Assembly (NCBI GenBank): GCA_026018925.1
Contig: JAKSZU010000004.1
Coordinates: 13,036,964-13,100,963, forward strand
Source: Tupaia tana
Lineage: Eukaryota > Chordata > Mammalia > Scandentia > Tupaiidae
DNA: 64,000 nucleotides
Reading direction: 5' to 3'
Shown here: positions 52,190 to 63,440 of the stretch, one piece after another
Position numbering within the stretch: position 1 is the first letter of the stretch
Layout: each line of letters begins with the position of its first letter
Notes under the pieces: model-generated
What the model saw: only the letters and a program-made list of their open reading frames with translations
Databases searched by the model: none
What the model was told of the DNA's origin: nothing
Program-made: the position numbers and the translations under genes

Positions 52190-53459
52190 TGCTGTTAACT
52201 GTCCAGTTAAATGCTGGGAGTTTGTAAGCGAGTACCAATAACCCTCCTGAGAAGCGAATATCTCTGAAGCCTCTTCCCTCAGCAAGCCTGCCACTCGGGG
52301 CCTCCTTTCCCGAAAGTGCCTCTCCCTTCTTTATCTGCTTGGAAGAACTACTTCCAACCTAACAAAATTATCTGGAGATTATCTAAACACGAAACACAAT
52401 CTAAAAATAATCTACTATTTACATTTTCACCGGAAAGACCAATAACACACTGTGAGTTTTCTTGCCTCCAAAAGCAATCAGGTTATTTCAAGTGTGGAGG
52501 ATGCCAGAAAGCTGGAAGATTTAAAAATAGCCGCTCTGCGAGCTTATTCCTAACCGCAGATGGAAAGGAATCACTAAACGCACAGGTGTGGGAGGGCAAA
52601 CGTGCACTGCCACGTGACAGCGGGCCCCGGGTCAGCGTGCTGCAGGTATTCTAGTAAGCTGGCAGCGGCGTCATGCCTCTGGGTCATCGGAAAGACAGAA
52701 AAGGCCAAGCAACAGCAAGTGGGTGGTAGCAAAAAAACAAAACCGCTTTCACTGCGGGCTGCCGTGCACATCCCTCTGCAAGCTCGGCTCGGCAGGTAAC
52801 GCGAAGGTTAAACCCACAGCGCTTGCAATGCTCCCCATGCCCATATGGCCGCGACCCGGCTGGGGGTGAGTTCTAACCATCTGGACCCTGTGCATTAAGG
52901 GGAGACACACTCTTCACCTGAAAATATGAGGAACTTCTAACTGGTAGATTAAAATGCATCTTAACATTTAATAAAAATAGTATTTTTACAAGAAAGCTAC
53001 GCCATTAAGATCTCCGTGTTCCAAAGCCTGGGAGAGGATTACTTAAGAATTCATGTGCACACGACTGGCCGTCTATCGGTCACAAATAAGAGGGGCACTC
53101 CACCACATCTTCCAAAATTAGCCACAGAAGCACTGGCATTCCGCTCATGGACCACGGGCCGAAATTTAACCACTTAAAATAACCCTGTGCTGAAATGCAA
53201 ATAGATCACTTAGGGTTCTCATTTGAAACTTTTTACCCAAACCTTTCGATGGTTTAATGCAGATATTATTCAAATACAGTGCATGAGTGACAGCTTCCTG
53301 AGAGAGGGTCATGGAGAAGGTCCGTGCACCTTGCCTGGCGTGGGGCACTAACGCAGCTGTCCAGAGGCCTACCCCACTGAAAGCGGACTTCTGTTAGGGT
53401 GGTCTTGGGCATGAGGGAAGGAACAGGGAGGAAGCAGGCTGCATCTCTTTGTTTCCTTG
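52190..53459 (-). other. EPB41 5' intron, 1.3 kb SINE-free unique DNA
   Basis: Longest unique AT-moderate stretch in the upstream intron. 52370-52560 is complex, AT-rich and free of repeats: a candidate conserved noncoding element, by appearance only. No gene recognised. Confidence 0.45.
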
Positions 53460-53460
53460 A

Positions 53461-53638
53461 GGGACCGGCAGGTGGCATGATGGTTAAGGCTCTGGACACT
53501 CCCACGTGGCTGACCATGGTTCAAGTCCCAGACCTGGAGGCTTACTTTCTCACTTCCCTCCTTCCCCCGTGTGTCTCTCTCTGGTCATATTAAAAATAAA
53601 TGAATGAATAAAATTAAATAAATAAGTCTTAAAAAAAA
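53461..53638 (+). mobile_element. SINE family B
   Basis: GGGACCGGCAGGTGGCATGA head, GGTTCAAGTCC B box, TGGTCATATTAAAAATAAAT box and tail with AAGTCTTAAAAAA. Confidence 0.92.
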
Positions 53639-53894
53639 GGAAATTGAGATGTCCCTGTCCCTACTAATACCTTTTACTAGATAACGGTATTACTAGATAA
53701 TGGAATTATACATATAGAATAGAACTAGACAACAATATTAAATATCTATTGCTTCTTCTGATCTAACCTACTGATACAAACAGTCATAATTCTACCCGTC
53801 CCCACAGACACCCACCTTGCCCACTCCTATCTACCCACCGGGATTACTGTAACCCTTTCCAAGTGCCGCCCCACAGAGCTCAGAAACCTTTTTT

Positions 53895-54085
53895 CTTTTT
53901 CTTTTTTTTTTTTTTTTTTGAGAAAAGAGGGACATCTTTTATTTCAATTTTCAAGAACGATTAGTTCCAGATGATCTTCCTAGAGGCAGTCCATGACTGA
54001 GTGACTCTGGAATGGGGTATGAAGGCTCTAGTGTTCTCATGAGTGAGAGGAGAGAGAGAGAGACAGGGAGAGATACAACACCTCA
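53895..54085 (-). pseudogene. Possible processed transcript 3' end (retrocopy)
   Basis: Read on the minus strand the segment ends in GAAATAAAAGATGTCC, then TCTC and a run of A about 20 long, i.e. a poly(A) signal at proper distance from a poly(A) tail. No coding part or parent gene is recognised, so it may instead be a different retroposon. Confidence 0.4.
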
Positions 54086-54142
54086 ACGGCCTTAATGCCA
54101 CAGGGTCTTTTTTTTTTTTCTTTTTTTGTTGCTAACGTAAAC

Positions 54143-54235
54143 CATTTATTTATTTATTTATTCATTCATTCATTCATTCATTCATTTATTATTGTATTTA
54201 TTTATTTATTTATTTTCATTTATTTATTTTTACAT
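54143..54235. repeat. (ATTT/ATTC)n microsatellite
   Basis: Runs of TTTATTTATT and TTCATTCATT. Confidence 0.92.
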
Positions 54236-54413
54236 TTTTCCACATTTACTTTACATAGCAAAAAATTTTAGCTCATACTCCATAATTCTTGACAGTTTAC
54301 AAACAACTTTCAAAATCTCAAAATACTGAATTTTAAAGATAATGTTCAAAATATGTCTTATAATTTTGTATAATTTTAAAACTCTAAAACAACAGAAGCA
54401 GAATGGTTTCAAA

Positions 54414-54472
54414 AATATATATATACATATATACACAAATATATATATATATATATATATACACATACACAT
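54414..54472. repeat. (AT)n/(AC)n microsatellite
   Basis: About 60 bases of ATATAT with ATACAC interruptions. Confidence 0.92.
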
Positions 54473-54477
54473 TTAGA

Positions 54478-54636
54478 GTGCAGACACTCGGTATATATTA
54501 AGTGGGGACATACAATGCCTCTCCTTCATAGCATGGCTTGCTTCGCTCAACAGTAAGTCTTCCATATTCATCCACTTCCTTTCAAAAGCCAGGGATTTGT
54601 TGTTTTTTATGGATGAATAGTATTCCATTGAGAAAC
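54478..54636 (-). mobile_element. L1 fragment, ORF2 C-terminal end
   Basis: Minus-strand translation contains MEYYSSIKNNKSLAFERKW followed by a MNMEDLLLSEAS-like run, the hallmark of the L1 ORF2 C-terminus. The 5' boundary is abrupt at 54636, where an unrelated SINE-like sequence begins. L1 is the likely source of the reverse transcriptase that moves the SINEs. Confidence 0.85.
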
Positions 54637-54647
54637 CTTTTTTCTTA

Positions 54648-54800
54648 ATCTTGCCAGAGGAGAGAAAGAGAGAAAGCAAAAAAGCAGCCCCTGTCAGGGA
54701 TGGTCCCACGAAATCCCTTGTCCTCCCTTTCTGCCTCCTTTCAGGATTTAGGATACAGAAGCATGCAATCTGTTTTTCATGCTGGTGGTTCAAGAGTTCA
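54648..54800 (-). mobile_element. Old antisense SINE, interrupted on the right
   Basis: 'cttgccagaggagagaaagagag', 'gcagcccctgtcagggatgg', 'ccttgtcctccctttctgcc'; head lost where the next SINE starts. Confidence 0.6.
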
Positions 54801-54807
54801 AACCGCG

Positions 54808-55038
54808 GGCCAGCAGATGGCGCAGTGGTTCAGGGGCTGGACTCCCACACAGCCAACTGCAGTTCAAGTCCCAGATTAGAGGCTTGAAACTCACACCAGG
54901 CACGTGTGCGTGCATACCCAAAATCCCAGGAGGAGAAAGGATTGTGGCAACGTCATTCCCACGGGGGGGGCTGATTTTTCGCTCTTTCTCTCTGTCTTTC
55001 CATTGAGCCCACGCACTATACCAAAAATCTCTCAAAGG
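54808..55038 (+). mobile_element. SINE family A
   Basis: GGGCCAGCAGATGGCGCAGTG head, AGTTCAAGTCC B box, 'cccaaaatcccaggaggag', G-run and 'actataccaaaaatctctc'. Confidence 0.87.
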
Positions 55039-55099
55039 AAAAGAGCTCACACCGCAAGCTCCAGCTACCATGGCACCAGCCAGCGCACCCAGAAACAAT

Positions 55100-58000
55100 C
55101 TGAATCTCTACACGCAGAGAGCACCCTGCGGGCTGAGGGCTCAGAACGACCATGTCTATACAGAGAGTGCCCGCCCACGTCTATACAGAGAGCACCCACG
55201 GGCTGAGGGCCCAGCACGACCATCTCTATACAGAGAGCGCCCGCGGGCTGAGGGCCCAGAACACCATCTCTATACAGAGAGCGCCTGCGGGCTGAGGGCT
55301 CAGAACGACCACGTCTATACAGAGAGCGCCCGCGGGCTGAGGGCCCAGAACACCATCTCCATACAGAGAGCACCCGCGGGCTAAGGGCCCAGCACGACCA
55401 CGTCTATACAGAGAGCGCCCACGGGCTGAGGGCCCAGAACATCATCTCTATACAGAGATTGCCTGCAGGCTGAGGGCTCAGAACACCATCTCTATACAGA
55501 GAGCACCCGCGGGCTGAGGGCCCAGAACAACCATGTCTATACAGAGAGCACCCACGGGCTGAGGGCCCAGCACGACCATCTCTATACAGAGAGCGCCCGC
55601 GGGCTGAGGGCCCAGAACACCATCTCTATACAGAGAGCGCCTGCGGGCTGAGGGCTCAGAACGACCACGTCTATACAGAGAGCGCCCGCGGGCTGAGGGC
55701 CCAGAACACCATCTCCATACAGAGAGCACCCGCGGGCTAAGGGCCCAGCACGACCACGTCTATACAGAGAGCGTCCACGGGCTGAGGGCCCAGCACGACC
55801 ATGTCTATACAGAGAGTGCCCGCGGGCTGAGGGCCCAGAACATCATCTCTATACAGAGAGCGCCCGCGGGCTGAGGGCCCAGAACATCATCTCTATACAG
55901 AGACTGCCTGCAGGCTGAGGGCTCAGAACACCATCTCTATACAGAGAGCACCCGCAGGCTGAGGGCCCAGAACAACCATGTCTATACAGAGAGCACCCGC
56001 GGGCTGAGGGCTCAGAACACCATCTCTATACAGAGAGCACCCGCGGGCTGAGGGCCCAGAACACCATCTCTATACAGAGAGCACCCGCGGGCTGAGGGCC
56101 CAGAATAACCATGTCTATACAGAGAGCACCCGCGGGCTGAGGGCACAGCATGACCACGTCTATACAGAGAGCACCCGTGGGCTGAGGGCCCAGCACGACC
56201 ACGTCTATACAGAGAGCGCCCGCGGGCTGAGGGCCCAGCACGACCACGTCTATACAGAGAGCGCCCGCGGGCTGAGGGCCCAGCATGACCACGTCTATAC
56301 AGAGAGCACCCGCAGGCTGAGGGCCCAGAACATTATCTCTATACAGAGACTGCCTGCGGGCTGAGGGCTCAGAACACCATCTCTATACAGAGAGCGCCCA
56401 CGGGCTGAGGGCCCAGCACGACCACGTCTATACAGAGAGCACCCGCAGGCTGAGGGCCCAGAACATCATCTCTATACAGAGACTGCCTGCGGGCTGAGGG
56501 CTCAGAACACCATCTCTATACAGAGAGCGCCCGCGGGCTGAGGGCCCAGAACAACCACGTCTATACAGAGAGCACCCGTGGGCTGAGACCCAGCATGACC
56601 ACGTCTATACAGAGAGCACCCGTGGGCTGAGGGCCCAGCACGACCACGTCTATACAGAGAGCACCCGTGGGCTGAGGGCCCAGCACGACCACGTCTATAC
56701 AGAGAGCACCCGCGGGCTGAGGGCCCAGCACGACCACGTCTATACAGAGAGCGCCCGCAGGCTGAGGGCCCAGAACAACCACGTCTATACAGAGAGCACC
56801 CGCGGGCTGAGGGCCAGAACAACCACGTCTATACAGAGAGCACCCGCGGGCTGAGGGCTCAGCATGACCACGTCTATACAGAGAGCACCCGTAGGCTGAG
56901 GGCCCAGCACGACCACGTCTATACAGAGAGCACCCGCGGGCTGAGGGCCCAGCACGACCACGTCTATACAGAGAGCGCCCGCAGGCTGAGGGCCCAGAAC
57001 AACCACGTCTATACAGAGAGCACCCGCGGGCTGAGGGCCCAGAACAACCACGTCTATACAGAGAGCACCCGCGGGCTGAGAGCTCAGCATGACCACGTCT
57101 ATACAGAGAGCACCCGTGGGCTGAGGGCCCAGCACGACCACGTCTATACAGAGAGCACCCGCGGGCTGAGGGCCCAGTACATCATCTCTATACAGAGACT
57201 GCCTGCGGGCTGAGGACCCAGAACACCATCTCTATACAGAAAGCGCCCACGGGCTGAGGGCCCAGAACACCATCTCTATACAAAGAGCGACCGCGGGCTG
57301 AGGGCCCAGAACACCATCTCTATATAGAGAGCGCCCTGCAGGCTGAGGGCTCAGAACACCATCTCTATACAGAGAGCACCCTGCGGGCTGAGGGCCCAGA
57401 ACACCATCTCTATACAGAGAGCGCCCGCGGGCTGAGGGCCCAGAACACCATCTCTATACAGAGAGCACCCTGCGGGCTGAGGGCCCAGAACACCATCTCT
57501 ATACAGAGAGCGCCCGCGGGCTGAGGGCCCAGAACACCATCTCTATACAGAGAGCGCCCTGCAGGCTGAGGGCTCAGAACACCATCTCTATACAGAGAGC
57601 GCCTGCGGGCTGAGGGCCCAGAACACCATCTCTATACAGAGAGCGCCCTGCAGGCTGAGGGCTCAGAACACCATCTCTATACAGAGAGCACCCTGCGGGC
57701 TGAGGGCCCAGAACACCATCTCTATACAGAGAGCGCCCGCGGGCTGAGGGCCCAGAACACCATCTCTATACAGAGAGCGCCCGCAGGCTGAGGGCCCAGA
57801 ACAACCACGTCTATACAGAGAGCACCCGCGGGCTGAGGGCCCAGAACAACCACGTCTATACAGAGAGCACCCGCGGGCTGAGGGCCCAGCACGACCACGT
57901 CTATACAGAGAGCACCCGCGGGCTGAGGGCCCAGAACATCATCTCTATACAGAGACTGCCTGCGGGCTGAGGACCCAGAACACCATCTCTATACAGAAAG

Positions 58001-58732
58001 CGCCCACGGGCTGAGGGCCCAGAACACCATCTCTATACAGAGAGCGCCCGCGGGCTGAGGGCCCAGAACACCATCTCTATACAGAGAGCACCCTGCGGGC
58101 TGAGGGCCCAGAACACCATCTCTATACAGAGAGCGCCCGCAGGCTGAGGGCCCAGAACACCATCTCTATACAGAGAGCGCCCGCGGGCTGAGGGCCCAGA
58201 ACACCATCTCTATACAGAGAGCGCCCTGCAGGCTGAGGGCTCAGAACACCATCTCTATACAGAGAGCACCCGCGGGCTGAGGGCCCAGAACACCATCTCT
58301 ATACAGAGAGCGCCCTGCAGGCTGAGGGCTCAGAACACCATCTCTATACAGAGAGCGCCCGCAGGCTGAGGGCTCAGAACACCATCTCTATACAGAGAGC
58401 ACCCGCGGGCTGAGGGCCCAGAACACCATCTCTATACAGAGAGCGCCCTGCAGGCTGAGGGCTCAGAACACCATCTCTATACAGAGAGCGCCCGCAGGCT
58501 GAGGGCTCAGAACACCATCTCTATACAGAGAGCACCCGCGGGCTGAGGGCCCAGAACACCATCTCTATACAGAGAGCGCCTGCGGGGTGAGGGCTCAGAA
58601 CGACCACGTCTATACAGAGAGCGCCCGCGGGCTGAGGGCCCAGAACACCATCTCTATACAGAGAGCACCCTGCGGGCTGAGGGCTCAGAACACCATCTCT
58701 ATACAGAGAGCGCCCTGCGGGCCCAGAACAAC
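55100..58732. repeat. Large minisatellite, 44/45-bp unit, about 82 copies
   Basis: Unit: 'tctctatacagagagcgccc' + 'gcgggctgagggcccagaac' + 'accat' (44 bp) or a 45-bp form with 'agcacgaccacg' at the junction. The 45-bp form prevails at about 56100-57180, the 44-bp form at 57180-58600. Longer steps are seen too: the blocks near 55065-55373 and 55420-55729 match at an offset of 356 bp. 45 is a multiple of 3, which explains 15-residue-periodic open frames only in the 45-bp zone. Confidence 0.97.
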
Positions 58733-59259
58733 TGGGCAGCAGGGACCTGAAGAGTCCTCGGCCAGGAGAGAAGGACAGCAGCAACTCAATAAACAGTCAC
58801 AGTTTAATCTATGTGGGTCTTAATCCAAGATAGGAGGTAAAAGATAACTGCAAAAAGAGAACCAGTCTTAAGAAGCACAGTAATAGAAAATACATAAGTA
58901 TTAGTCCGATGCTAATGTGGCCCTGGGATTCCTGTACAGAAAGGACTGGCAAGGGCAGCAATCCGACCAAGGAGGGCTGGAAGGTATTTGCATATCAAGC
59001 TCCAAATTGCAACTAGGAGGAAACTGATGATGTCTGGGGGTTAGGGGATATTAAGGTATTTCCCAGTCCTGCCTTGAATTATACTGGCTGCTTTTCTGCA
59101 ACATTCAGAGAGCTAGCCAATTTACTGGGTTGTCAGAAAAGTTATGTCGTATTTTTTTTCTACACAAAAATACATCATACTTTTCCAACAACTCAGTATT
59201 TTTAAATACTTCAAGTATTTATTTTACATACTCCACGAATACTCAGCACAAACAAGCAG
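58733..59259 (-). other. EPB41 5' intron, unique sequence
   Basis: AT-rich after the minisatellite. 58915-59100 ('ttaggggatattaaggtatttcc') has the look of an old LTR but cannot be assigned. Confidence 0.4.
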
Positions 59260-59520
59260 AAGCAGGCCCAGCCACAGTGGTACAGGCTAGATGCTGCTGC
59301 TGGGCAGGTTCAACCGCATGAGAGTCCAAGGCGGATGGCCCAGGCTCGGTCCCTGACTCAGCCCAAGGCAGGCAGGGAGAGGCAGAAGGTCACGGCCTTG
59401 GCCAACACAGGAAACACAGCAAGACCGTGTCTGGAAGAGCCGGGGCCTGTGGTTCCAGCTACTCAGCCGGCGGGCCCAGGAGGATGGCAACACAGTGAGA
59501 CCCTGTCTAAATCAGCACGT
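59260..59520 (+). mobile_element. Possible 7SL RNA-like (Alu/B1-related) repeat
   Basis: 'ggcctgtggttccagctactcag', 'caggaggatggcaacacagtgag' and 'accctgtctaaa' follow 7SL/Alu order; an upstream 'ccttggccaacacaggaaac', 'agcaagaccgtgtct' suggests a second unit. Single copy and diverged, so uncertain. Confidence 0.4.
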
Positions 59521-59674
59521 GCACGCGCACACACAAAGCATAAACCAACTCCCATCATGAGCAGACTCTCTCCCAAACTTCTTGAAGCAGTACCTGAATT
59601 ATCAGTAAGGTAGATGGTTCTAAATGACACTGGCACGTGACATAAAATAATAAAATACCCAGGTTCTCCTTTCT

Positions 59675-59944
59675 TTCTTTCTTTTTTTTTTTTTGGAGAG
59701 GTTTTTGCTATACGGCGCGTGCACTCACCAGAAAGACAGAGAGAAACAGAGAGACAGAAAGCGAGAAATCACCCCCCAGGGTGATGGCCACACCGCAATC
59801 CCTTCTCCTCCATTCTCCTCTCGGGATCTTGGGCACGCACGCACACGCGCCCGGCATGAGTTTAAGCCACCAGGTCTGGGACTGGAACCACGGTCGACTA
59901 CGTGGGAGTCCAGCAACATAGCCATTACGCCAACTGGGGTCCCC
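59675..59944 (-). mobile_element. SINE family A, antisense, young
   Basis: (TTTC)n/T tail, near-consensus body, head end CAACTGGGGTCCCC. Perfect 16-bp TSD CCAGGTTCTCCTTTCT at 59659-59674 and 59945-59960. Confidence 0.95.
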
Positions 59945-59960
59945 CCAGGTTCTCCTTTCT

Positions 59961-60361
59961 AATGCGTCCGATTTTCGAACACTGCACCAGAACGTGCTCT
60001 ACTCCTTTTTAGGGAACCCACTAGGAACCCACTCTAAAAAGCACACACAGGAACCCACCAGTGACAGACCAAGAAACTAAAATGAACAGCAAAAACTAAC
60101 ACACATTTGGCACCCAGCTCACCTGTAAGAGCTATCATAAATCTAATGAAGCAATTACTTTCCGATAGTTCTGTATCTTCTACAATAAGGCCCACAATTG
60201 ATTAATTCAGAGGACTCTTAAAAGTTTATTTCATTTTGGGGGCTTTACTCAGAGAACAAAGCTAAGTTGTTCATAAGAAAAAAAGTTAGAATTACCGTCA
60301 TCTGTCTCACAGACAAAACAGAGCGGTCCATACATTTGGTACCTGGGGACCAAAGCCCATC
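59961..60361 (-). other. EPB41 5' intron, unique sequence
   Basis: No gene or repeat recognised. Confidence 0.5.
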
Positions 60362-60598
60362 TTTTTTGTTTTAGAGAGGTTTTTGCCTTAAGACACGTGC
60401 GGTTGCTGGAGAGACAGACAACACAGTGAGAGGGGAAGCAAAAAATCACCCCCAGAGGGGATGGCCACATCACAATCCCTTCTCCTCCATTCTCCTCCCG
60501 GGATCTCGGGCACACACGCTCCCCGGCACGATGGGACCGAACTGCAGGTCGGCCATGTGCAAGTCCAGTGACGAACTGCCGTGCCACCTGCTGGTCCC
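60362..60598 (-). mobile_element. SINE family A, antisense, aged
   Basis: 'tttagagaggtttttgccttaagacacg', body intact, head with gap around the B box, final CACCTGCTGGTCCC. Confidence 0.87.
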
Positions 60599-60984
60599 AG
60601 AAATACATCTCTTAGAGTGGCAGTGGGTATGGGGTGTGACCCCGAGAACCTCTGGCAGCGCTTCCCCGACCCACGTGAGGGGACGAGGGACGGACTGTGG
60701 TCTACACGCTCCTCACGATTCCAGAAGCAAACTAGGCCCCAGCAGCCACTGACACTCTGGGGACGAGAAACCCGATCACCAGTTCGCAGTGGGTTATGCA
60801 TTCAAACCCAGCACGCCCTGCTGCCCGGCATAGGCCCCGCTATGTGACAACGGGCCACATGGCAGGCCAGGGTTCAGGCCGGTCAGACACATGGCGCCCA
60901 GGGTCCTGCCACAGGGGGGCTTCAGGACTGTGATGGTGCGTGCGCGCGAAAATAAGTAAGTAAACTTTAGAAATAAAAGATACA
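60599..60984 (-). other. EPB41 5' intron, unique sequence
   Basis: No gene recognised; 60840-60960 may contain a very old SINE ('ggccacatggcaggccagggttcaggcc'). Confidence 0.4.
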
Positions 60985-61143
60985 GGGGCCGGCAGGTGGC
61001 ACGGTGGTTAAGGGTGCTGGACTCCCACACAGCCAACTGCAGTTCGAGTCCCAGACCTGGCGGGTTGATTTCTCACCCCCCCTCCACTCTGTCCCTCTCT
61101 GGTCAAATTAAATAAATGAAGTTAAATAAAGTAATTCTTAAAA
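60985..61143 (+). mobile_element. SINE family B
   Basis: GGGGCCGGCAGGTGGCACGG head, AGTTCGAGTCCC B box, TGGTCAAATTAAAT box, GTAATTCTTAAAA tail. Confidence 0.92.
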
Positions 61144-61573
61144 TATGTACACATAAGCAAGTCTAACTAGATAGCCTCGTAAGCGCCCAACACCATCTCA
61201 TAATATGACTTGTTCAAACGTAAGCCTCTAAGCTAAGGAGTGAGATGACACGCTAGCTTTGAAATTCTCGCAAGTGTTTCAGCGGCACACCGGAAACACC
61301 ACACTGGTGAACTTTAAATGTGGGGCACACACCTGACGAAGATAATAACAGGGAAAATATATAGGTCAGACCTCGACAAAGTGCCACAGTCATTTCTCTC
61401 CGAGGAAACAGGGCTCGTTTAAAATCGCTTCCTAATCCAGATCCGCTTGGAAGCGTTTAAGGAGAGCAAGGGCACAAGACGAAAGCATGGTTCAGTGTGC
61501 AGAGAGGAAGATGCACCGTTTCGCTGCTATATTAAATGTCGTATCATGTTATTTTATGTACTCTTAAAAATTC
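61144..61573 (-). other. EPB41 5' intron, unique sequence
   Basis: No gene or repeat recognised. Confidence 0.5.
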
Positions 61574-61738
61574 TGCCACGGTGGTCGGGGGTGCTGGACT
61601 CCCACATGGCCGACTGCGGTTCGAGTCCCGGACCTGGTGGCTTGCTTTCCTGCTTTCCCCTTCTTTCTCTCTCTGTCTCTGTCTGGTCAAATTTAAAAAT
61701 AACAATAACAAGCTGAATTAAATAATTTTTTTTTTAAG
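61574..61738 (+). mobile_element. SINE family B, 5'-truncated
   Basis: Begins in the head (GCCACGGTGGTCGGGGGTGC), near-consensus B box GGTTCGAGTCCCGG, TGGTCAAATTTAAAAAT box and T-run terminator. Confidence 0.9.
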
Positions 61739-61744
61739 AAAACC

Positions 61745-61955
61745 CTGCCACAGGGCACACAGGCTCCCCAAGGAGAGACAGAGACAGCAAGGAGAGGGAG
61801 GAAGCGCCCAGTGGGCACCACACACCGCAGTGTCGGGACTCGGCACACACACTAGCACGCACATGCTTTTCAAACCGCCAGGTCCAGGGCTCAAACCATG
61901 GGGTTGGTCATTTGAAATCGGAATGCCTTATCCACCAGGCCACCAAGCCAGCCCC
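61745..61955 (-). mobile_element. Old antisense SINE
   Basis: 'ctgccacagggcacacaggctcccc', 'tttcaaaccgccaggtccagggctc', 'caccaggccaccaagccagccc'; adjoins the previous copy tail to tail. Confidence 0.72.
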
Positions 61956-62041
61956 TATTTTACATATTCTGTGAGGAGGAGCTTTAAACCAGGCTGTCCT
62001 CCCTGTCTTCCACTTGAACATAATAAAGACGATGGGGCTGT

Positions 62042-62275
62042 GTGGACCACCAGATGGCGTAATGGCTACTCACTGGACACACATAGCCAACAGCGGTTAG
62101 AGGCCCAGACTCGGAGGCTTAAACTCCTGCCAAGGCGTGTGCACATGTGCCCAAAATCACAAGAGGAGAGAAGAAGGGACTGCAGTGTGGCCATCCCCCG
62201 GGGTGAGTTCTCACTTTCTGTCTCTCAGTTTCTCTTTGTCTCTCGGGCATATAGCAAAATCTCTCAAAGCAAAGA
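62042..62275 (+). mobile_element. SINE family A, aged
   Basis: GGACCACCAGATGGCGTAAT head, degraded B box (GCGGTTAGAGGCC), body and 'atatagcaaaatctctc'. Confidence 0.83.
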
Positions 62276-63264
62276 AAGAACATATTGGCCTGGACCGTGA
62301 AGGAAAGGAACAGAGGCAGGAGCAAGCAGAGACACCCCCGCCCTGCAAGAGGCCCGACGTCTTCTGCTAGCTGGGTCTGTGGGACGGCCAGAGCCTGAGC
62401 ACTGACTGGCCAGCTGGTGGCGTTTTGGAGCTCTGCAGACTGAGAGCTACAGGTTTTCTCCAGGTTTTCTCTGTCTCCCACCGGCCATCATGTGCCCCTG
62501 AGGCTGCAGGCAGGGCTGGGGCTCAGGACCTAAAGCTTTTTAACAAACACCAGTTAAAGAAAACCCAACCCGTGGGCCGAAGGAAGGAAGCTCCGAGAAA
62601 GTTGAACACAGGAACGGCAACCACGCGGGTCCCTGCCTCGCAGGCACCTCCCACGCCTCAGTCACCCATGTGTGGCGGCTGCGCAGGTTCACTGCGAATG
62701 GAAGTAGCGTATGAGCTCGTTTACTGGTACAAAGTATTCTCTTTAATCCACGCACAGTGATTTTTCATAATGGTCATGTTCTATGACATTCTGAAGACCC
62801 TCTCATCTGGAACATTTAAGGCAAGAGAACTGAAAACCATCGGAGGAGTATCCATAGAAGGCAGAGGGACTGCAGGGCACAGGGATGGCCGTGGGTCACC
62901 CGACCGGCTCAGGGATAAGGAGGGCGAGGGGAGGTAGGGGCCGTGCCACGGGAGAGCCCGCCCAGGCGTTTGGTATAGAACACCAGGATAAATGCTGGGA
63001 GAATTCTGGTGAGACCCAAAGACTAGAAACATTTCATTCGAAGCCTGAATTCATTGTACAATGAAAAAAAGACTAGTTTTGTTAGGAGGAGGAGGAGGCA
63101 TCAGGTTAGACTGTGGACTTGGTTGGGCAGAGCTCCACGGGTTATAGGTAACGGGGAAGGGCGGCTAAGGCAGAGAACCAGTGCCGCACTGCTATCTTCA
63201 TTGTAACCACAGGCCTCGTAAAACGCACAGCACTCCAAGTCTAGGGAGCCTGGTGTTCGGTCAT
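62276..63264 (-). other. EPB41 5' intron or upstream region, unique sequence
   Basis: About 1 kb without recognisable gene or repeat. Confidence 0.5.
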
Positions 63265-63269
63265 TAGAG

Positions 63270-63440
63270 CCCCTTTTTTTGCTTTAATTTGCTGTAGGGC
63301 ATGTGCACTCCCTGGAGAGAGACAGACAAGGTGAAGAAAGCACACCCCTACTCCTCTCCCCACCCGGGGGGATGGCCACAGCAATCCCTTCTCCACTCTC
63401 ACCCACAAGCGGCCGGGTCCAGCCCCCTAACTCCAGGCCA
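63270..63440 (-). mobile_element. SINE family A-like, antisense, truncated
   Basis: 'ttgctgtagggcatgtgcactccctgg', CCCGGGGGGATGGCCACAGC, 'ccacaagcggccgggtcc'; head missing. Confidence 0.75.

Noticed and set aside
55065..57141. Minus-strand frames with 15-residue repeats (GPQPAGALCIDVVVL-like)
   Set aside because: Direct consequence of the 45-bp minisatellite unit being a multiple of three; no gene structure.
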